NCBI RefSeq assembly: GCF_001447155.2
Contig: NZ_CP014754.1
Coordinates: forward strand, 4,216,001 to 4,280,000
From: Marinobacter sp. LQ44
GTDB taxonomy: Bacteria; Pseudomonadota; Gammaproteobacteria; Pseudomonadales; Oleiphilaceae
Length of the DNA stretch: 64,000 bases
Direction of reading: 5' to 3'
The notes beneath the pieces were generated by a model that worked only from the letters and a program-made list of their open reading frames with translations, was not told where the DNA came from and did not search any database. Made by a program: the position numbers and the translations under genes. This document shows, piece by piece, positions 49,940 to 57,927 of this stretch. Each line of letters opens with the position of its first letter. The first letter of the stretch is position 1.

Positions 49940-50683
49940 ATGTCTTTGGAAGGCAAGGTTGCGCTGGTTACCGGCGCAAGCCGTGGTATTGGGAAAGCCA
50001 TTGCCCATGAGCTGGCTCGCCAGGGTGCGGAAGTCATTGGTACCGCGACCAGCGAAACCGGCGCAGAAGCCATCACCAGTGGCCTGAAAGAAGCCGGCTA
50101 CCAGGGTTATGGCATCGTGATGAACGTAGCCGAACCGGAAAGCATTGAAGCGGGCCTGAAGCAGTTGACTGAGCAATCCGGTGCGCCTGCGATCCTGGTC
50201 AACAATGCCGGCATCACCCGTGATAACCTGCTGATGCGTCTGAAAGACGATGACTGGGCTGCCGTGCTGGAAACCAACCTTTCCAGTGTGTATCGCACCA
50301 GTAAGGCGGTGCTTCGCGGCATGGCCAAGGCCCGTTGGGGCCGGATTATCAACATCAGCTCGGTGGTGGCCGGTATGGGCAACCCCGGGCAGGGTAATTA
50401 TTGTGCAGCCAAGGCCGGGGTGGAGGGTTTCACTCGTAGCCTGGCGAAAGAGATGTCCAACCGTGGCATTACCGCCAATTGCGTGGCGCCCGGTTTTATT
50501 GACACGGATATGACCAAAAAACTGGACGATAAGCAGCGTGAGGCTATGCTGGAAATCATACCGGCTGGCCGCCTCGGGTCACCGGAGGAGGTTGCCTCGG
50601 TGGTGGCGTTCCTGGCATCGGAAGGCGCTGCTTACGTTACCGGAGAAACCATTCATGTGAATGGCGGCATGTACATGGGTTAA
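49940..50683 (+). CDS. fabG: 3-oxoacyl-ACP reductase
   Basis: 247 residues. NADPH-dependent reduction of 3-oxoacyl-ACP. Rossmann TGASRGIGKAIA (11-22), the NNAG strand, and the catalytic triad Ser141, Tyr154 and Lys158 (NYCAAKAG) are all present. The C-terminus VNGGMYMG is the invariant end of FabG. Confidence 0.97.
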   Translation: MSLEGKVALVTGASRGIGKAIAHELARQGAEVIGTATSETGAEAITSGLKEAGYQGYGIVMNVAEPESIEAGLKQLTEQSGAPAILVNNAGITRDNLLMRLKDDDWAAVLETNLSSVYRTSKAVLRGMAKARWGRIINISSVVAGMGNPGQGNYCAAKAGVEGFTRSLAKEMSNRGITANCVAPGFIDTDMTKKLDDKQREAMLEIIPAGRLGSPEEVASVVAFLASEGAAYVTGETIHVNGGMYMG

Positions 50684-50742
50684 GCCCGTTGCGGGCTGAT
50701 GTGCAACCCCTTGTCGCACAACATGTTTGACAGAATCCCTGC

Positions 50743-50771
50743 TTGTTTGCAGGTAGGGTTTAAACTAAACT
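50743..50771 (+). promoter_or_regulatory. acpP promoter
   Basis: TTGTTT (50743-50748) and TAAACT (50766-50771) with a 17-bp spacer, 45 nt before the acpP start. A separate acpP promoter is common because acyl carrier protein is needed in excess. Confidence 0.5.
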
Positions 50772-50815
50772 GGCAGCCATAGAGTTGCTTGGTTGACACA
50801 TAAAGTGAGGACATT

Positions 50816-51049
50816 ATGAGTACAGTTGAAGAGCGCGTTAAGAAGATTGTTTGTGAACAGTTGGGCGTGAAAGAGTCCGAGGTTCAGAACACATCTTCTT
50901 TTGTAGAGGATCTTGGCGCTGACTCACTGGACACTGTTGAGCTGGTTATGGCCCTGGAAGAGGAATTCGAGACTGAAATTCCTGATGAAGAGGCCGAAAA
51001 GCTGGGCACGGTTCAGGACGCGATCGACTACATCGTCGCGCACACCTGA
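50816..51049 (+). CDS. acpP: Acyl carrier protein
   Basis: 77 residues, acidic and helical. Ser37 in [18 protein letters not shown] is the site that receives 4'-phosphopantetheine. The carrier shuttles the growing acyl chain in fatty acid synthesis. AGTGAGGAC upstream contains the ribosome site. Confidence 0.98.
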   Translation: MSTVEERVKKIVCEQLGVKESEVQNTSSFVEDLGADSLDTVELVMALEEEFETEIPDEEAEKLGTVQDAIDYIVAHT

Positions 51050-51076
51050 TACTCTGCTGATCAGATAGCCAGGCTA

Positions 51077-51113
51077 AAGCCGTCCTTTGGGGTTGATGAA
51101 GGACGGCTTTTTT
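51077..51113 (+). terminator. Intrinsic terminator after acpP
   Basis: An 11-bp perfect stem AAGCCGTCCTT (51077-51087)/AAGGACGGCTT (51099-51109) followed by T6 and ATT. It partly uncouples the abundant acpP message from fabF. Confidence 0.9.
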
Positions 51114-51174
51114 ATTGGTGGAACGAAAGTCTCAGTGTTTGGATGTTACACGGAATAATCAGGTGAACAGGGTT

Positions 51175-52422
51175 ATGAGTAAACGACGGGTTGTTGTCAC
51201 AGGCATGGGAATGCTGTCTCCGGTGGGGAATGACGTACAGTCGTCATGGGCGGCTATCCGGGCAGGGCGCAGCGGTATCGGACTGATTGATCGGTTTGAT
51301 GCAACTGACTATGGCACCCGGATTGGAGGTGCGATCAAGGATCTTGACATTGAACCCTACCTGTCCAGCAAGGAAGCGCGCAAACTGGATGCCTTTATCC
51401 ACTATGGTTTGATTGCTGCCCAGCAGGCGGTGGACGACAGTGGCCTGGAACAGTTTGGAGATCTGGACAAGGAGCGGGTTGGTATTGCCATTGGGTCCGG
51501 CATCGGTGGCCTGGAATGCATCGAGAAGAACGTGATCCAGATGGAGAAATCTGGCCCCCGTAAGGTGTCTCCGTTTTTTGTGCCCGCCTCGGTTATCAAC
51601 ATGATCTCCGGCAACGCTGCCATTCGCTTTGGTTACAAGGGGCCGAATATTGCCATTGTCACGGCCTGCACCACCGGCACCCATAATATTGGCTACGCTG
51701 CCCGAACCATTGCCTATGGCGATGCGGACGTGATGCTGGCCGGCGGCTCGGAAATGGCGACAACCCGCTCTGGCGTGGCGGCTTTTTCGTCTGCCCGTGC
51801 GTTGTCTACCCGCAACGATGAGCCGGAAAAAGCCAGTCGTCCCTGGGATAAGGCCCGTGACGGTTTCGTACTGAGTGACGGTGCCGGGGTGGTCGTGCTG
51901 GAGGAGCTGGAGCATGCTCGGGCTCGCGGAGCCACCATCTATGGCGAGGTGATCGGTTTTGGTATGAGCGATGATGCTCATCACATCACGGCGCCGCCCG
52001 CCACTGGCGAAGGTGCCGGCCGGTCTATGGTCAACGCCATCCGTGACGCAGGTCTGCGACCGGAGCAGGTTGACTACATCAATGCCCACGGCACCTCCAC
52101 CCAGGTCGGGGATGTAGCGGAAGTGGCAGCGGTCAAGACGGTGTTTGGTGCGCACGCACACAAGCTTGCCATGAGCAGCACCAAGTCCATGACCGGCCAC
52201 TTGCTGGGAGCTGCTGGCGCTGTCGAAGCCATTTTCTCGATACTGGCCGTGCGCGACGGGGTTTTGCCGCCGACCATCAATCTGGATGAGCCAGACGAGG
52301 GCTGTGATCTGGACCTGGTGCCGCATAAGAGCCGAGAGGCGGACGTCCGGATTGCTCTGTCGAATTCGTTCGGTTTTGGCGGCACCAACGGCACGCTGAT
52401 TGTAAGTCGTTACGAAGACTGA
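51175..52422 (+). CDS. fabF: 3-oxoacyl-ACP synthase II
   Basis: 415 residues from ATG 51175, where the canonical [15 protein letters not shown] begins; a longer upstream frame is not needed. The condensing Cys165 is in [12 protein letters not shown], the two histidines are in [11 protein letters not shown] and [12 protein letters not shown], and [11 protein letters not shown] closes the active site. It elongates acyl-ACP with malonyl-ACP. The gene follows the acpP terminator and precedes pabC by 7 nt. Confidence 0.97.
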   Translation: MSKRRVVVTGMGMLSPVGNDVQSSWAAIRAGRSGIGLIDRFDATDYGTRIGGAIKDLDIEPYLSSKEARKLDAFIHYGLIAAQQAVDDSGLEQFGDLDKERVGIAIGSGIGGLECIEKNVIQMEKSGPRKVSPFFVPASVINMISGNAAIRFGYKGPNIAIVTACTTGTHNIGYAARTIAYGDADVMLAGGSEMATTRSGVAAFSSARALSTRNDEPEKASRPWDKARDGFVLSDGAGVVVLEELEHARARGATIYGEVIGFGMSDDAHHITAPPATGEGAGRSMVNAIRDAGLRPEQVDYINAHGTSTQVGDVAEVAAVKTVFGAHAHKLAMSSTKSMTGHLLGAAGAVEAIFSILAVRDGVLPPTINLDEPDEGCDLDLVPHKSREADVRIALSNSFGFGGTNGTLIVSRYED

Positions 52423-52429
52423 CCCTACC

Positions 52430-53248
52430 GTGTTTGATCTGTTGTGGGCTGAAGACGGTGGGGTTCCACCGGGAGACCGGGGCCTTGCCTACGGCGATGG
52501 TCTGTTCGAGACCATTGCCATCATGGGCGGTAAGGCCAGCCTGTTGGGTTATCACCTTGACCGGATGGTCCGTGATGCCGGCCGGCTTGCCATCCCGGTG
52601 GCGCGCCCGGCACTTGAGGCGGCCTGCAGCAGTGCTCTAGAGCGGTATGCCGGCCTGTACCCGTCCTCAAACTGGGTGCTCAAACTGACCCTCACCCGTG
52701 GTTCGGGTGGGCGGGGCTACCGCCCGGAGCCCCGCATGAAGCCGTCTCTCATTGTGTCCCATTCCGCCTTCCCCAGTGTTCCCGGGCCGGAAGGTGTGGT
52801 GGCCGATTTCTCCCGTGTTCCGCTGACAGTGAACCCGCTTCTGGCCGGGATCAAGTCGTTGAACCGACTTGAGCAGGTGATGGCGGCCCGTGAGCTTCAA
52901 GGGGATGTCTTTGAAGTGCTGATGAGCAATCGTGATGGCCATGTGGTGGAAGGCACCCGGACCAATCTGTTCGTGCTGTTTGACGGCGTATGGCTGACAC
53001 CGCCTGCTTCAACCCTGGCGGTTGCGGGTGTGATGCGTCGTTACGTGCTTGACCGGCTGAGAATTGCCGGCCACGAATTCCGGGAAATGCCACTGACGCT
53101 CGATATGCTATTGGGTGGCTGCTGTCAGGGGCTGTGGCTCAGCAACAGTGTTGTCGGGGTGGTGCCGGTTCGCAATCTGGCCGGGCACGATTTGCCTGTT
53201 GACCAGCGACTTGCGACAATCGTCGGTTCACCGGCAAGACTGGATTGA
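52430..53248 (+). CDS. pabC: Aminodeoxychorismate lyase
   Basis: 272 residues from GTG 52430. PLP fold-type IV enzyme that releases pyruvate from aminodeoxychorismate to give p-aminobenzoate for folate. The N-terminal RGLAYGDGLFETI motif and the cofactor lysine in GIKSLNRLEQVMAARE are visible, with NRDGHVVEGTRTNLFV nearer the C-terminus. fabF-pabC-mltG-tmk is the usual gene order. Confidence 0.94.
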   Translation: MFDLLWAEDGGVPPGDRGLAYGDGLFETIAIMGGKASLLGYHLDRMVRDAGRLAIPVARPALEAACSSALERYAGLYPSSNWVLKLTLTRGSGGRGYRPEPRMKPSLIVSHSAFPSVPGPEGVVADFSRVPLTVNPLLAGIKSLNRLEQVMAARELQGDVFEVLMSNRDGHVVEGTRTNLFVLFDGVWLTPPASTLAVAGVMRRYVLDRLRIAGHEFREMPLTLDMLLGGCCQGLWLSNSVVGVVPVRNLAGHDLPVDQRLATIVGSPARLD

Positions 53249-54315
53249 TTCGCGTGTTCAAGAAGTTACTGATCGTTGTTGTTGCTGTATTCGTGCTCGC
53301 TGCTGCCGGCGGTGGCCTGTGGGCCTGGCAGGGTTTGCAAACCCTGAAGCAACCCGTTGCGCTGGAAGAACCGGTGCTGTTTAACGTGCCAGCAGGCACA
53401 GCATTCAGCCGGGTGGCCCGCCAGTTGGAGAATGCGGGCTATGTGTCGGATGCCCTCTGGCTCAGGCTCTATGGCCGCCTCTACCCGGACAAGACCAGGA
53501 TCAAGGCTGGTGACTACGAATTCTTGCCCGGAATGACACCAGTCGCCATGGTAGACGCCATGGTTGAAGGCAAGGTAAAGCTGTGGTCGGTCCAGTTTAT
53601 CGAAGGCTGGACGTTCCGGGACATGCGCGCTGCGCTGGCGCGCACTGAACGGCTCAAAAAGGTCACCACTGACTGGTCTGATGAAGACGTCATGGCGGCG
53701 GTAGGTGCTGAAGACCAGCACCCGGAGGGCTGGTTTTTTCCGGACACTTACATGTTCAGCTCCAACGAGTCTGACCTGGATATTCTCAAGCGTGCCCACA
53801 ATCGTATGGTGAGTGTGCTTGAGGAAGAATGGCAGAACCGGGCCGAAGGGTTGCCTTACGATACCCCTTATGAAGCTCTGATCATGGCTTCTATCGTTGA
53901 GCGGGAAACCGGTGTGCCCTGGGAGCGTGGGGAAGTGGCGGGCGTGTTTGTGCGGCGCTTGCACAAAGGTATGCGGCTGCAGACGGATCCCACAGTAATC
54001 TATGGCATGGGGGACCAGTACCAGGGCCGTATTCGCCGCAGCGATCTACAAACCTACACGCCCTATAACACCTATCGAATCAACGGTCTTCCGCCCACGC
54101 CGATTGCGCTGCCCGGGCGGGACTCTGTGCACGCCGCTTTGCATCCGGAAGAAGGCGACACCCTGTACTTTGTTGCTCGGGGCGATGGTAGCCACAAGTT
54201 CTCCCGAACCCTTGCGGAGCACCAGAAAGCGGTCAGGGAGTATCAGTTGAATCGTCGTGAAGACTATCGCTCGTTTCCGGCACCGGGAACCCTGAACAAC
54301 AGCCGGGAAGAATGA
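53245..54315 (+). CDS. mltG: Endolytic murein transglycosylase
   Basis: 356 residues if started at TTG 53245, which overlaps the pabC stop; GTG 53254 (three codons later) is equally plausible. One N-terminal membrane anchor (LLIVVVAVFVLAAAGGGLW), a LysM-like region, then the YceG catalytic domain with the active Glu in LIMASIVERETG and the YNTYRINGLPPTPIALPG segment. It cuts nascent glycan strands and so sets their length, acting in the periplasm. Confidence 0.94.
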   Translation: MIRVFKKLLIVVVAVFVLAAAGGGLWAWQGLQTLKQPVALEEPVLFNVPAGTAFSRVARQLENAGYVSDALWLRLYGRLYPDKTRIKAGDYEFLPGMTPVAMVDAMVEGKVKLWSVQFIEGWTFRDMRAALARTERLKKVTTDWSDEDVMAAVGAEDQHPEGWFFPDTYMFSSNESDLDILKRAHNRMVSVLEEEWQNRAEGLPYDTPYEALIMASIVERETGVPWERGEVAGVFVRRLHKGMRLQTDPTVIYGMGDQYQGRIRRSDLQTYTPYNTYRINGLPPTPIALPGRDSVHAALHPEEGDTLYFVARGDGSHKFSRTLAEHQKAVREYQLNRREDYRSFPAPGTLNNSREE

Positions 54316-54956
54316 TGCACACCAGAGGTCGTTTCATTACCTTCGAGGGCACCGAAGGCGTTGGCAAATCCACGCAGCTGGAAAACGCTGCGAACACCCT
54401 CAAGCAGCTCGGCATCGATTTTATTGTCACCCGGGAGCCCGGTGGCACGCCTATGGCGGAAAACATTCGGGAGTTGTTGTTGTCGCCCCGGGAAGAGCCG
54501 GTTCATGAAACCACAGAATTGCTGTTGATGTTCGCGGCGAGGGCCCAGCACCTGCATAACCGGATCCTTCCGGCACTCGACAAGGGGCAGTGGGTGCTGT
54601 GCGACCGCTTCACCGATGCCACCTTTGCCTATCAGGGCGGCGGCCGGGGGGTGCCCGCCGAGCGCATCGCGTTGCTGGAAACCCTGGTGCAGGGTGACGT
54701 ACGGCCGGACCACGTGATCCTGCTGGATGCACCTGTGGAAACTGGCATGGCCCGGGCCCAAAAGCGCGGAGAGCTTGATCGGTTTGAGCAGGAAGCCCAG
54801 GCTTTTTTCCAGCGCATACGGGATACCTACCTGGAGAGGGCAACGGCGATGCCGGCTACGTACCATGTGGTTAACGCGGCTTTGCCGCTGGAACAGGTAT
54901 CGGCCAGTGTGTCGGCGTTGTTGACCGCCCTGGTTAGAATGACGAAGTCCGCATGA
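54312..54956 (+). CDS. tmk: Thymidylate kinase
   Basis: 214 residues. Phosphorylates dTMP to dTDP. P-loop FEGTEGVGKSTQLE (about 10-23), the DRFTDATFAYQGGGRG segment with the nucleotide-binding Asp-Arg, and a lid ELDRFEQEAQAFFQRIRDTYLERA. The start overlaps the mltG stop by 4 nt. In most relatives holB follows tmk; here an unrelated AraC gene comes next after a 98-nt gap. Confidence 0.96.
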   Translation: MMHTRGRFITFEGTEGVGKSTQLENAANTLKQLGIDFIVTREPGGTPMAENIRELLLSPREEPVHETTELLLMFAARAQHLHNRILPALDKGQWVLCDRFTDATFAYQGGGRGVPAERIALLETLVQGDVRPDHVILLDAPVETGMARAQKRGELDRFEQEAQAFFQRIRDTYLERATAMPATYHVVNAALPLEQVSASVSALLTALVRMTKSA

Positions 54957-55054
54957 TTAGCCGGAATACGGCCATAGTTGCGTCGATTTCGTGCACTTTT
55001 TGTAATGTTCTGCTTTAATTGATGTACATTCTCAGTTAACGGCCGGCAGCAGTA

Positions 55055-55834
55055 ATGCTCAATGCAAAACTTCTCAAGCTTCCTATCGCCGCTCACCAGC
55101 ATCGGCACGAACACCACCAGATTGTCATCGGGGTGAGGGGAGAGGCTGAGTTGAGTGTCGGTGGCACCGGGGCTCACCTGGATACCTGGAAAGCCTGTGT
55201 TGTGCCCACTGAGGCAAGCCACGATTACTGTGGCGATGATCAGAACCACGTTCTGGTGATCAATCTTGACCCGCTCACCCCAGCTATCAATACGCCGGCC
55301 CATGCGGATTACGAACGGATGATGCGGTTTTTCGAGAAGCCGCGCACCCTGCAGATGGACAGCCGGCTACAGGGACTGGTTCAGTTTACCGCCGGGGAAT
55401 TTGACCGCGCGCCAGACAACCTCACCCTGCAGCAGCATCTGGCTTCGAGTATTCTTTACTGCATGGCGGACCGCATTGTGGACCGTCAGGTCCAGTCTTC
55501 CAGCCGGGCAAGCATCAGCCCTGAGGCGATCCGACGTTATATCCTGGCCAACCTGCATCGAAAAATCACTGTTGAGGAAATGGCCAGTGAGGCGTGCCTC
55601 AGTGTCAGTCGATTCCATGAGGTTTTTCGGGAGGTGGCGGGCATAACCCCTCATCAGTTTCTGCTGCAGACCCGCCTTGAGCAGGCCGCTAACCTGCTCG
55701 CTTCATCGTCTCTCTCGGTGTCGGAAATAAGCTACCGAACCGGGTTCTCCTCCCAGAGTGCCTTGACCAATGCGTTGCGCAAATACAAGGGCACAACACC
55801 CTCCAGATTGCAGATTAATGAAAGTGTTGCCTGA
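55055..55834 (+). CDS. AraC-family regulator, probably of proline uptake (PruR-like)
   Basis: 259 residues. The N-terminal half is a cupin (HRHEHHQIVIGVRGEAELSVGG). The C-terminal half holds two helix-turn-helix units (KITVEEMASEACLSVSRFHEVFREVAGITPHQFLLQTRL and LSVSEISYRTGFSSQSALTNALRKYKGTTPSRL). It lies 301 nt upstream of the sodium/proline symporter gene in the same direction. In Pseudomonas the AraC regulator PruR activates proline-utilisation genes, and this one probably does the same, since AraC-type direct repeats occur in the spacer. Autogenous or inducible control is not shown. Confidence 0.85.
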   Translation: MLNAKLLKLPIAAHQHRHEHHQIVIGVRGEAELSVGGTGAHLDTWKACVVPTEASHDYCGDDQNHVLVINLDPLTPAINTPAHADYERMMRFFEKPRTLQMDSRLQGLVQFTAGEFDRAPDNLTLQQHLASSILYCMADRIVDRQVQSSSRASISPEAIRRYILANLHRKITVEEMASEACLSVSRFHEVFREVAGITPHQFLLQTRLEQAANLLASSSLSVSEISYRTGFSSQSALTNALRKYKGTTPSRLQINESVA

Positions 55835-55858
55835 ACTGGGCGGTAAATTCGGTAGTCC

Positions 55859-55894
55859 CGTAGGATTATGCAAAAGAATCGTAGGATTTTGTAA
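55859..55894 (+). promoter_or_regulatory. Tandem AraC-type operator repeats upstream of putP
   Basis: Two direct repeats CGTAGGATTATG (55859-55870) and CGTAGGATTTTG (55880-55891), 21 bp start to start, two helical turns apart. TTGTAA (55889-55894) overlaps the second repeat and could be a -35 element, with an AT-rich region after it. The rest of the 301-nt gap (55835-56135) shows a strong GGAGGA ribosome site for putP and nothing else. Confidence 0.6.
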
Positions 55895-56135
55895 GCTGTA
55901 GGTCCGTAGTAATACTAACTTAATGCATCTGTAGAATCGCACTTTTTGCTCGGCAATCCTGGTCGTAAAGGTGTGAATAATAACTATAGTGAAGGAGTGG
56001 CTGTGCGGGGGCTTGCCTCGCTCCAATTCGGATGGATTTTGGGTAAACAAGAACAACGGCCAGTCAACCTACAGTGATGTGGTACCTGTGCCTTAAGAGC
56101 GGACTCAGTCCGACTCAATAAACCGGAGGAGCCTT

Positions 56136-57626
56136 ATGGCTATTGGCGTTTGGATCAGTCTATTTGCGTATTTTGCGATTATGATCGGCATTGGCGTTTA
56201 CGCCATGCGGAAAGCCTCGGCGACAGCTGAAGATTATATGTTGGGTGGACGTGGGCTCAGCCCAAAAGTAGCGGCGTTGTCGGCCGGTGCTTCCGACATG
56301 AGTGGCTGGCTGCTTCTGGGCCTGCCCGGGGCCCTGTACGTAACCGGCCTTGCCAGTGCCTGGATTGGTATCGGCCTGTTTGTCGGTGCGTTTATCAACT
56401 GGGTGATCGTTGCCCCGAGGTTGCGTGAACAAACTGTTCACTACGGTAATGCCCTCACCATACCAGCCTTCCTGGCCAACCGATTTCCAACCAAAGCATT
56501 GCCGCTACGCACGGTGTCGGCGATTGTTATCGTTGTATTTTTTGCGGTCTACACGGCGTCTGGTCTGGTTGCAGGCGGCAAGTTGTTTGAAAGTGCCTTT
56601 TCCGGCATCTTCAACTTCGGCGGTTTGAGCGACTATGGCGTAGGTATCGTGATCACTCTCGGTGTCGTTCTGGCGTACACCGTGGTTGGTGGTTTCCTCG
56701 CGGTGAGCATGACCGACTTTGTACAGGGCTGCATTATGATGCTGGCTCTGGTGTTGATGCCGGCAGTGGTACTGTTCGGTGAAGGCGGCGGCGGTTTCGC
56801 TCAGGCGTCTGAAACTCTGAATAGTGTAGACCCAACGTTGCTGTCCTGGACTGAGGGTTTGACCTTGGTCGGCTGGTTGTCAGCAGTAGCCTGGGGCCTG
56901 GGTTACTTCGGCCAGCCGCATATCATCGTGCGTTTCATGGCGATCCGCACCGTGCACGAAGTGTCTGTGGCCCGTAACATCGGTATGTCCTGGATGGCCA
57001 TCTCCCTGATTGGCGCCATCTCCCTGGGTGTGTTTGGCCGTGCCTATGCGATCCGTAACGGTATGGACGTGGCTGACCCGGAAACCATCTTCATTATCCT
57101 GGCAGACCTGTTGTTCCATCCGTTGATCACCGGTTTCCTGTATGCGGCTCTGCTGGCTGCGGTTATGAGTACCATCTCCAGTCAGCTGTTGGTGGCTTCC
57201 TCATCCCTGACCGAGGATTTCTATCGCCTGTTCCTGCGTAAAGAGGCTTCCGACAAGGAGTGTGTGAACATTGGCCGTGCCTGTGTTGTAGCGGTGGGTC
57301 TGGTTGCAGCGCTCATTGCTTCTGATCCCAACTCTCAGGTGCTGGCGTTGGTCAGTAACGCCTGGGCAGGCTTTGGTGCCGCCTTCGGCCCGCTGATCAT
57401 TCTCGGCCTGACCTGGTCACGCACCAACGGTGCCGGTGCACTGGCTGGCCTGATCGTAGGTGCTGTCACGGTAATGGCGTGGATTGCTCTGGGCTGGAAC
57501 GGCAGCTTCATGGGTGGCCCGGGCGTCTATGAAATCATCCCAGGCTTCATTGCTGCGTTCATCGCCATCGTGGTGGTCACCCTGGCGACCAGCGATGCCG
57601 GCGAATACCAGCATATCGAGCGGTAA
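56136..57626 (+). CDS. putP: Sodium/proline symporter
   Basis: 496 residues of the SSS family, with about thirteen membrane helices (for example GVWISLFAYFAIMIGIGVYAM, SGWLLLGLPGALYVTGLASA, GLTLVGWLSAVAWGLGYFGQPHIIVRFMAI). The sodium-binding motif LLLGLPGA and the conserved MLGGRGLSPKVAALSAGASDMSGW are typical of PutP. GGAGGA is just upstream of the ATG. It takes up proline for carbon, nitrogen or osmoprotection, important in a salty habitat. Confidence 0.94.
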   Translation: MAIGVWISLFAYFAIMIGIGVYAMRKASATAEDYMLGGRGLSPKVAALSAGASDMSGWLLLGLPGALYVTGLASAWIGIGLFVGAFINWVIVAPRLREQTVHYGNALTIPAFLANRFPTKALPLRTVSAIVIVVFFAVYTASGLVAGGKLFESAFSGIFNFGGLSDYGVGIVITLGVVLAYTVVGGFLAVSMTDFVQGCIMMLALVLMPAVVLFGEGGGGFAQASETLNSVDPTLLSWTEGLTLVGWLSAVAWGLGYFGQPHIIVRFMAIRTVHEVSVARNIGMSWMAISLIGAISLGVFGRAYAIRNGMDVADPETIFIILADLLFHPLITGFLYAALLAAVMSTISSQLLVASSSLTEDFYRLFLRKEASDKECVNIGRACVVAVGLVAALIASDPNSQVLALVSNAWAGFGAAFGPLIILGLTWSRTNGAGALAGLIVGAVTVMAWIALGWNGSFMGGPGVYEIIPGFIAAFIAIVVVTLATSDAGEYQHIER

Positions 57627-57660
57627 CAGTATTCACTGGTAACAATCAGTGTTCTGATCA

Positions 57661-57687
57661 GGGCTCCCTCCGGGGAGCCCTTTTTTT
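57661..57687 (+). terminator. Intrinsic terminator of putP
   Basis: An 8-bp perfect stem GGGCTCCC/GGGAGCCC with a TCCG loop, followed by T7. Confidence 0.92.
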
Positions 57688-57721
57688 GTACCGGGGTTCG
57701 GGTTCTGGGGGCGGGTTGCGA

Positions 57722-57801
57722 GGTGGGTATGTCTTTTCTTCCGGGAAAAACAACTCGCTGCGCTCAGACATCTTTTTCCCTGCAGAAAAGACATACCCAC
57801 C
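57722..57801. repeat. Long palindromic element between putP and acnB
   Basis: Perfect 18-bp arms GGTGGGTATGTCTTTTCT (57722-57739) and its complement (57784-57801). Inside them is a second 8-bp pair, GGGAAAAA (57743-57750)/TTTTTCCC (57773-57780), around a 22-nt loop. As RNA or single-stranded DNA it folds into one long hairpin. It is unrelated to the GGGGTCAGACCCC family. Confidence 0.8.
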
Positions 57802-57865
57802 CCGCACCGGCGTAATACAGGCGCGGATTTTCCCGGGCGGCAATTGTTTTGGTTTACCGGGACAC

Positions 57866-57894
57866 AAAAAAAACGCCAGCCCGAAGGCTGGCGT
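57866..57894 (-). terminator. Intrinsic terminator of acnB
   Basis: On the minus strand a 9-bp stem ACGCCAGCC/GGCTGGCGT with a TTCG loop, then T8. It lies 34 nt after the acnB stop. Confidence 0.88.
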
Positions 57895-57927
57895 TTTCAG
57901 ATCAGAGGAAAGTTACCTCGGAGGGGC

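Noticed and set aside
50727..50759. A stronger acpP promoter from TTGACA at 50727
   Set aside because: The only -10-like hexamer downstream (TAGGGT) would need a 21-bp spacer; the TTGTTT/TAAACT pair fits better.
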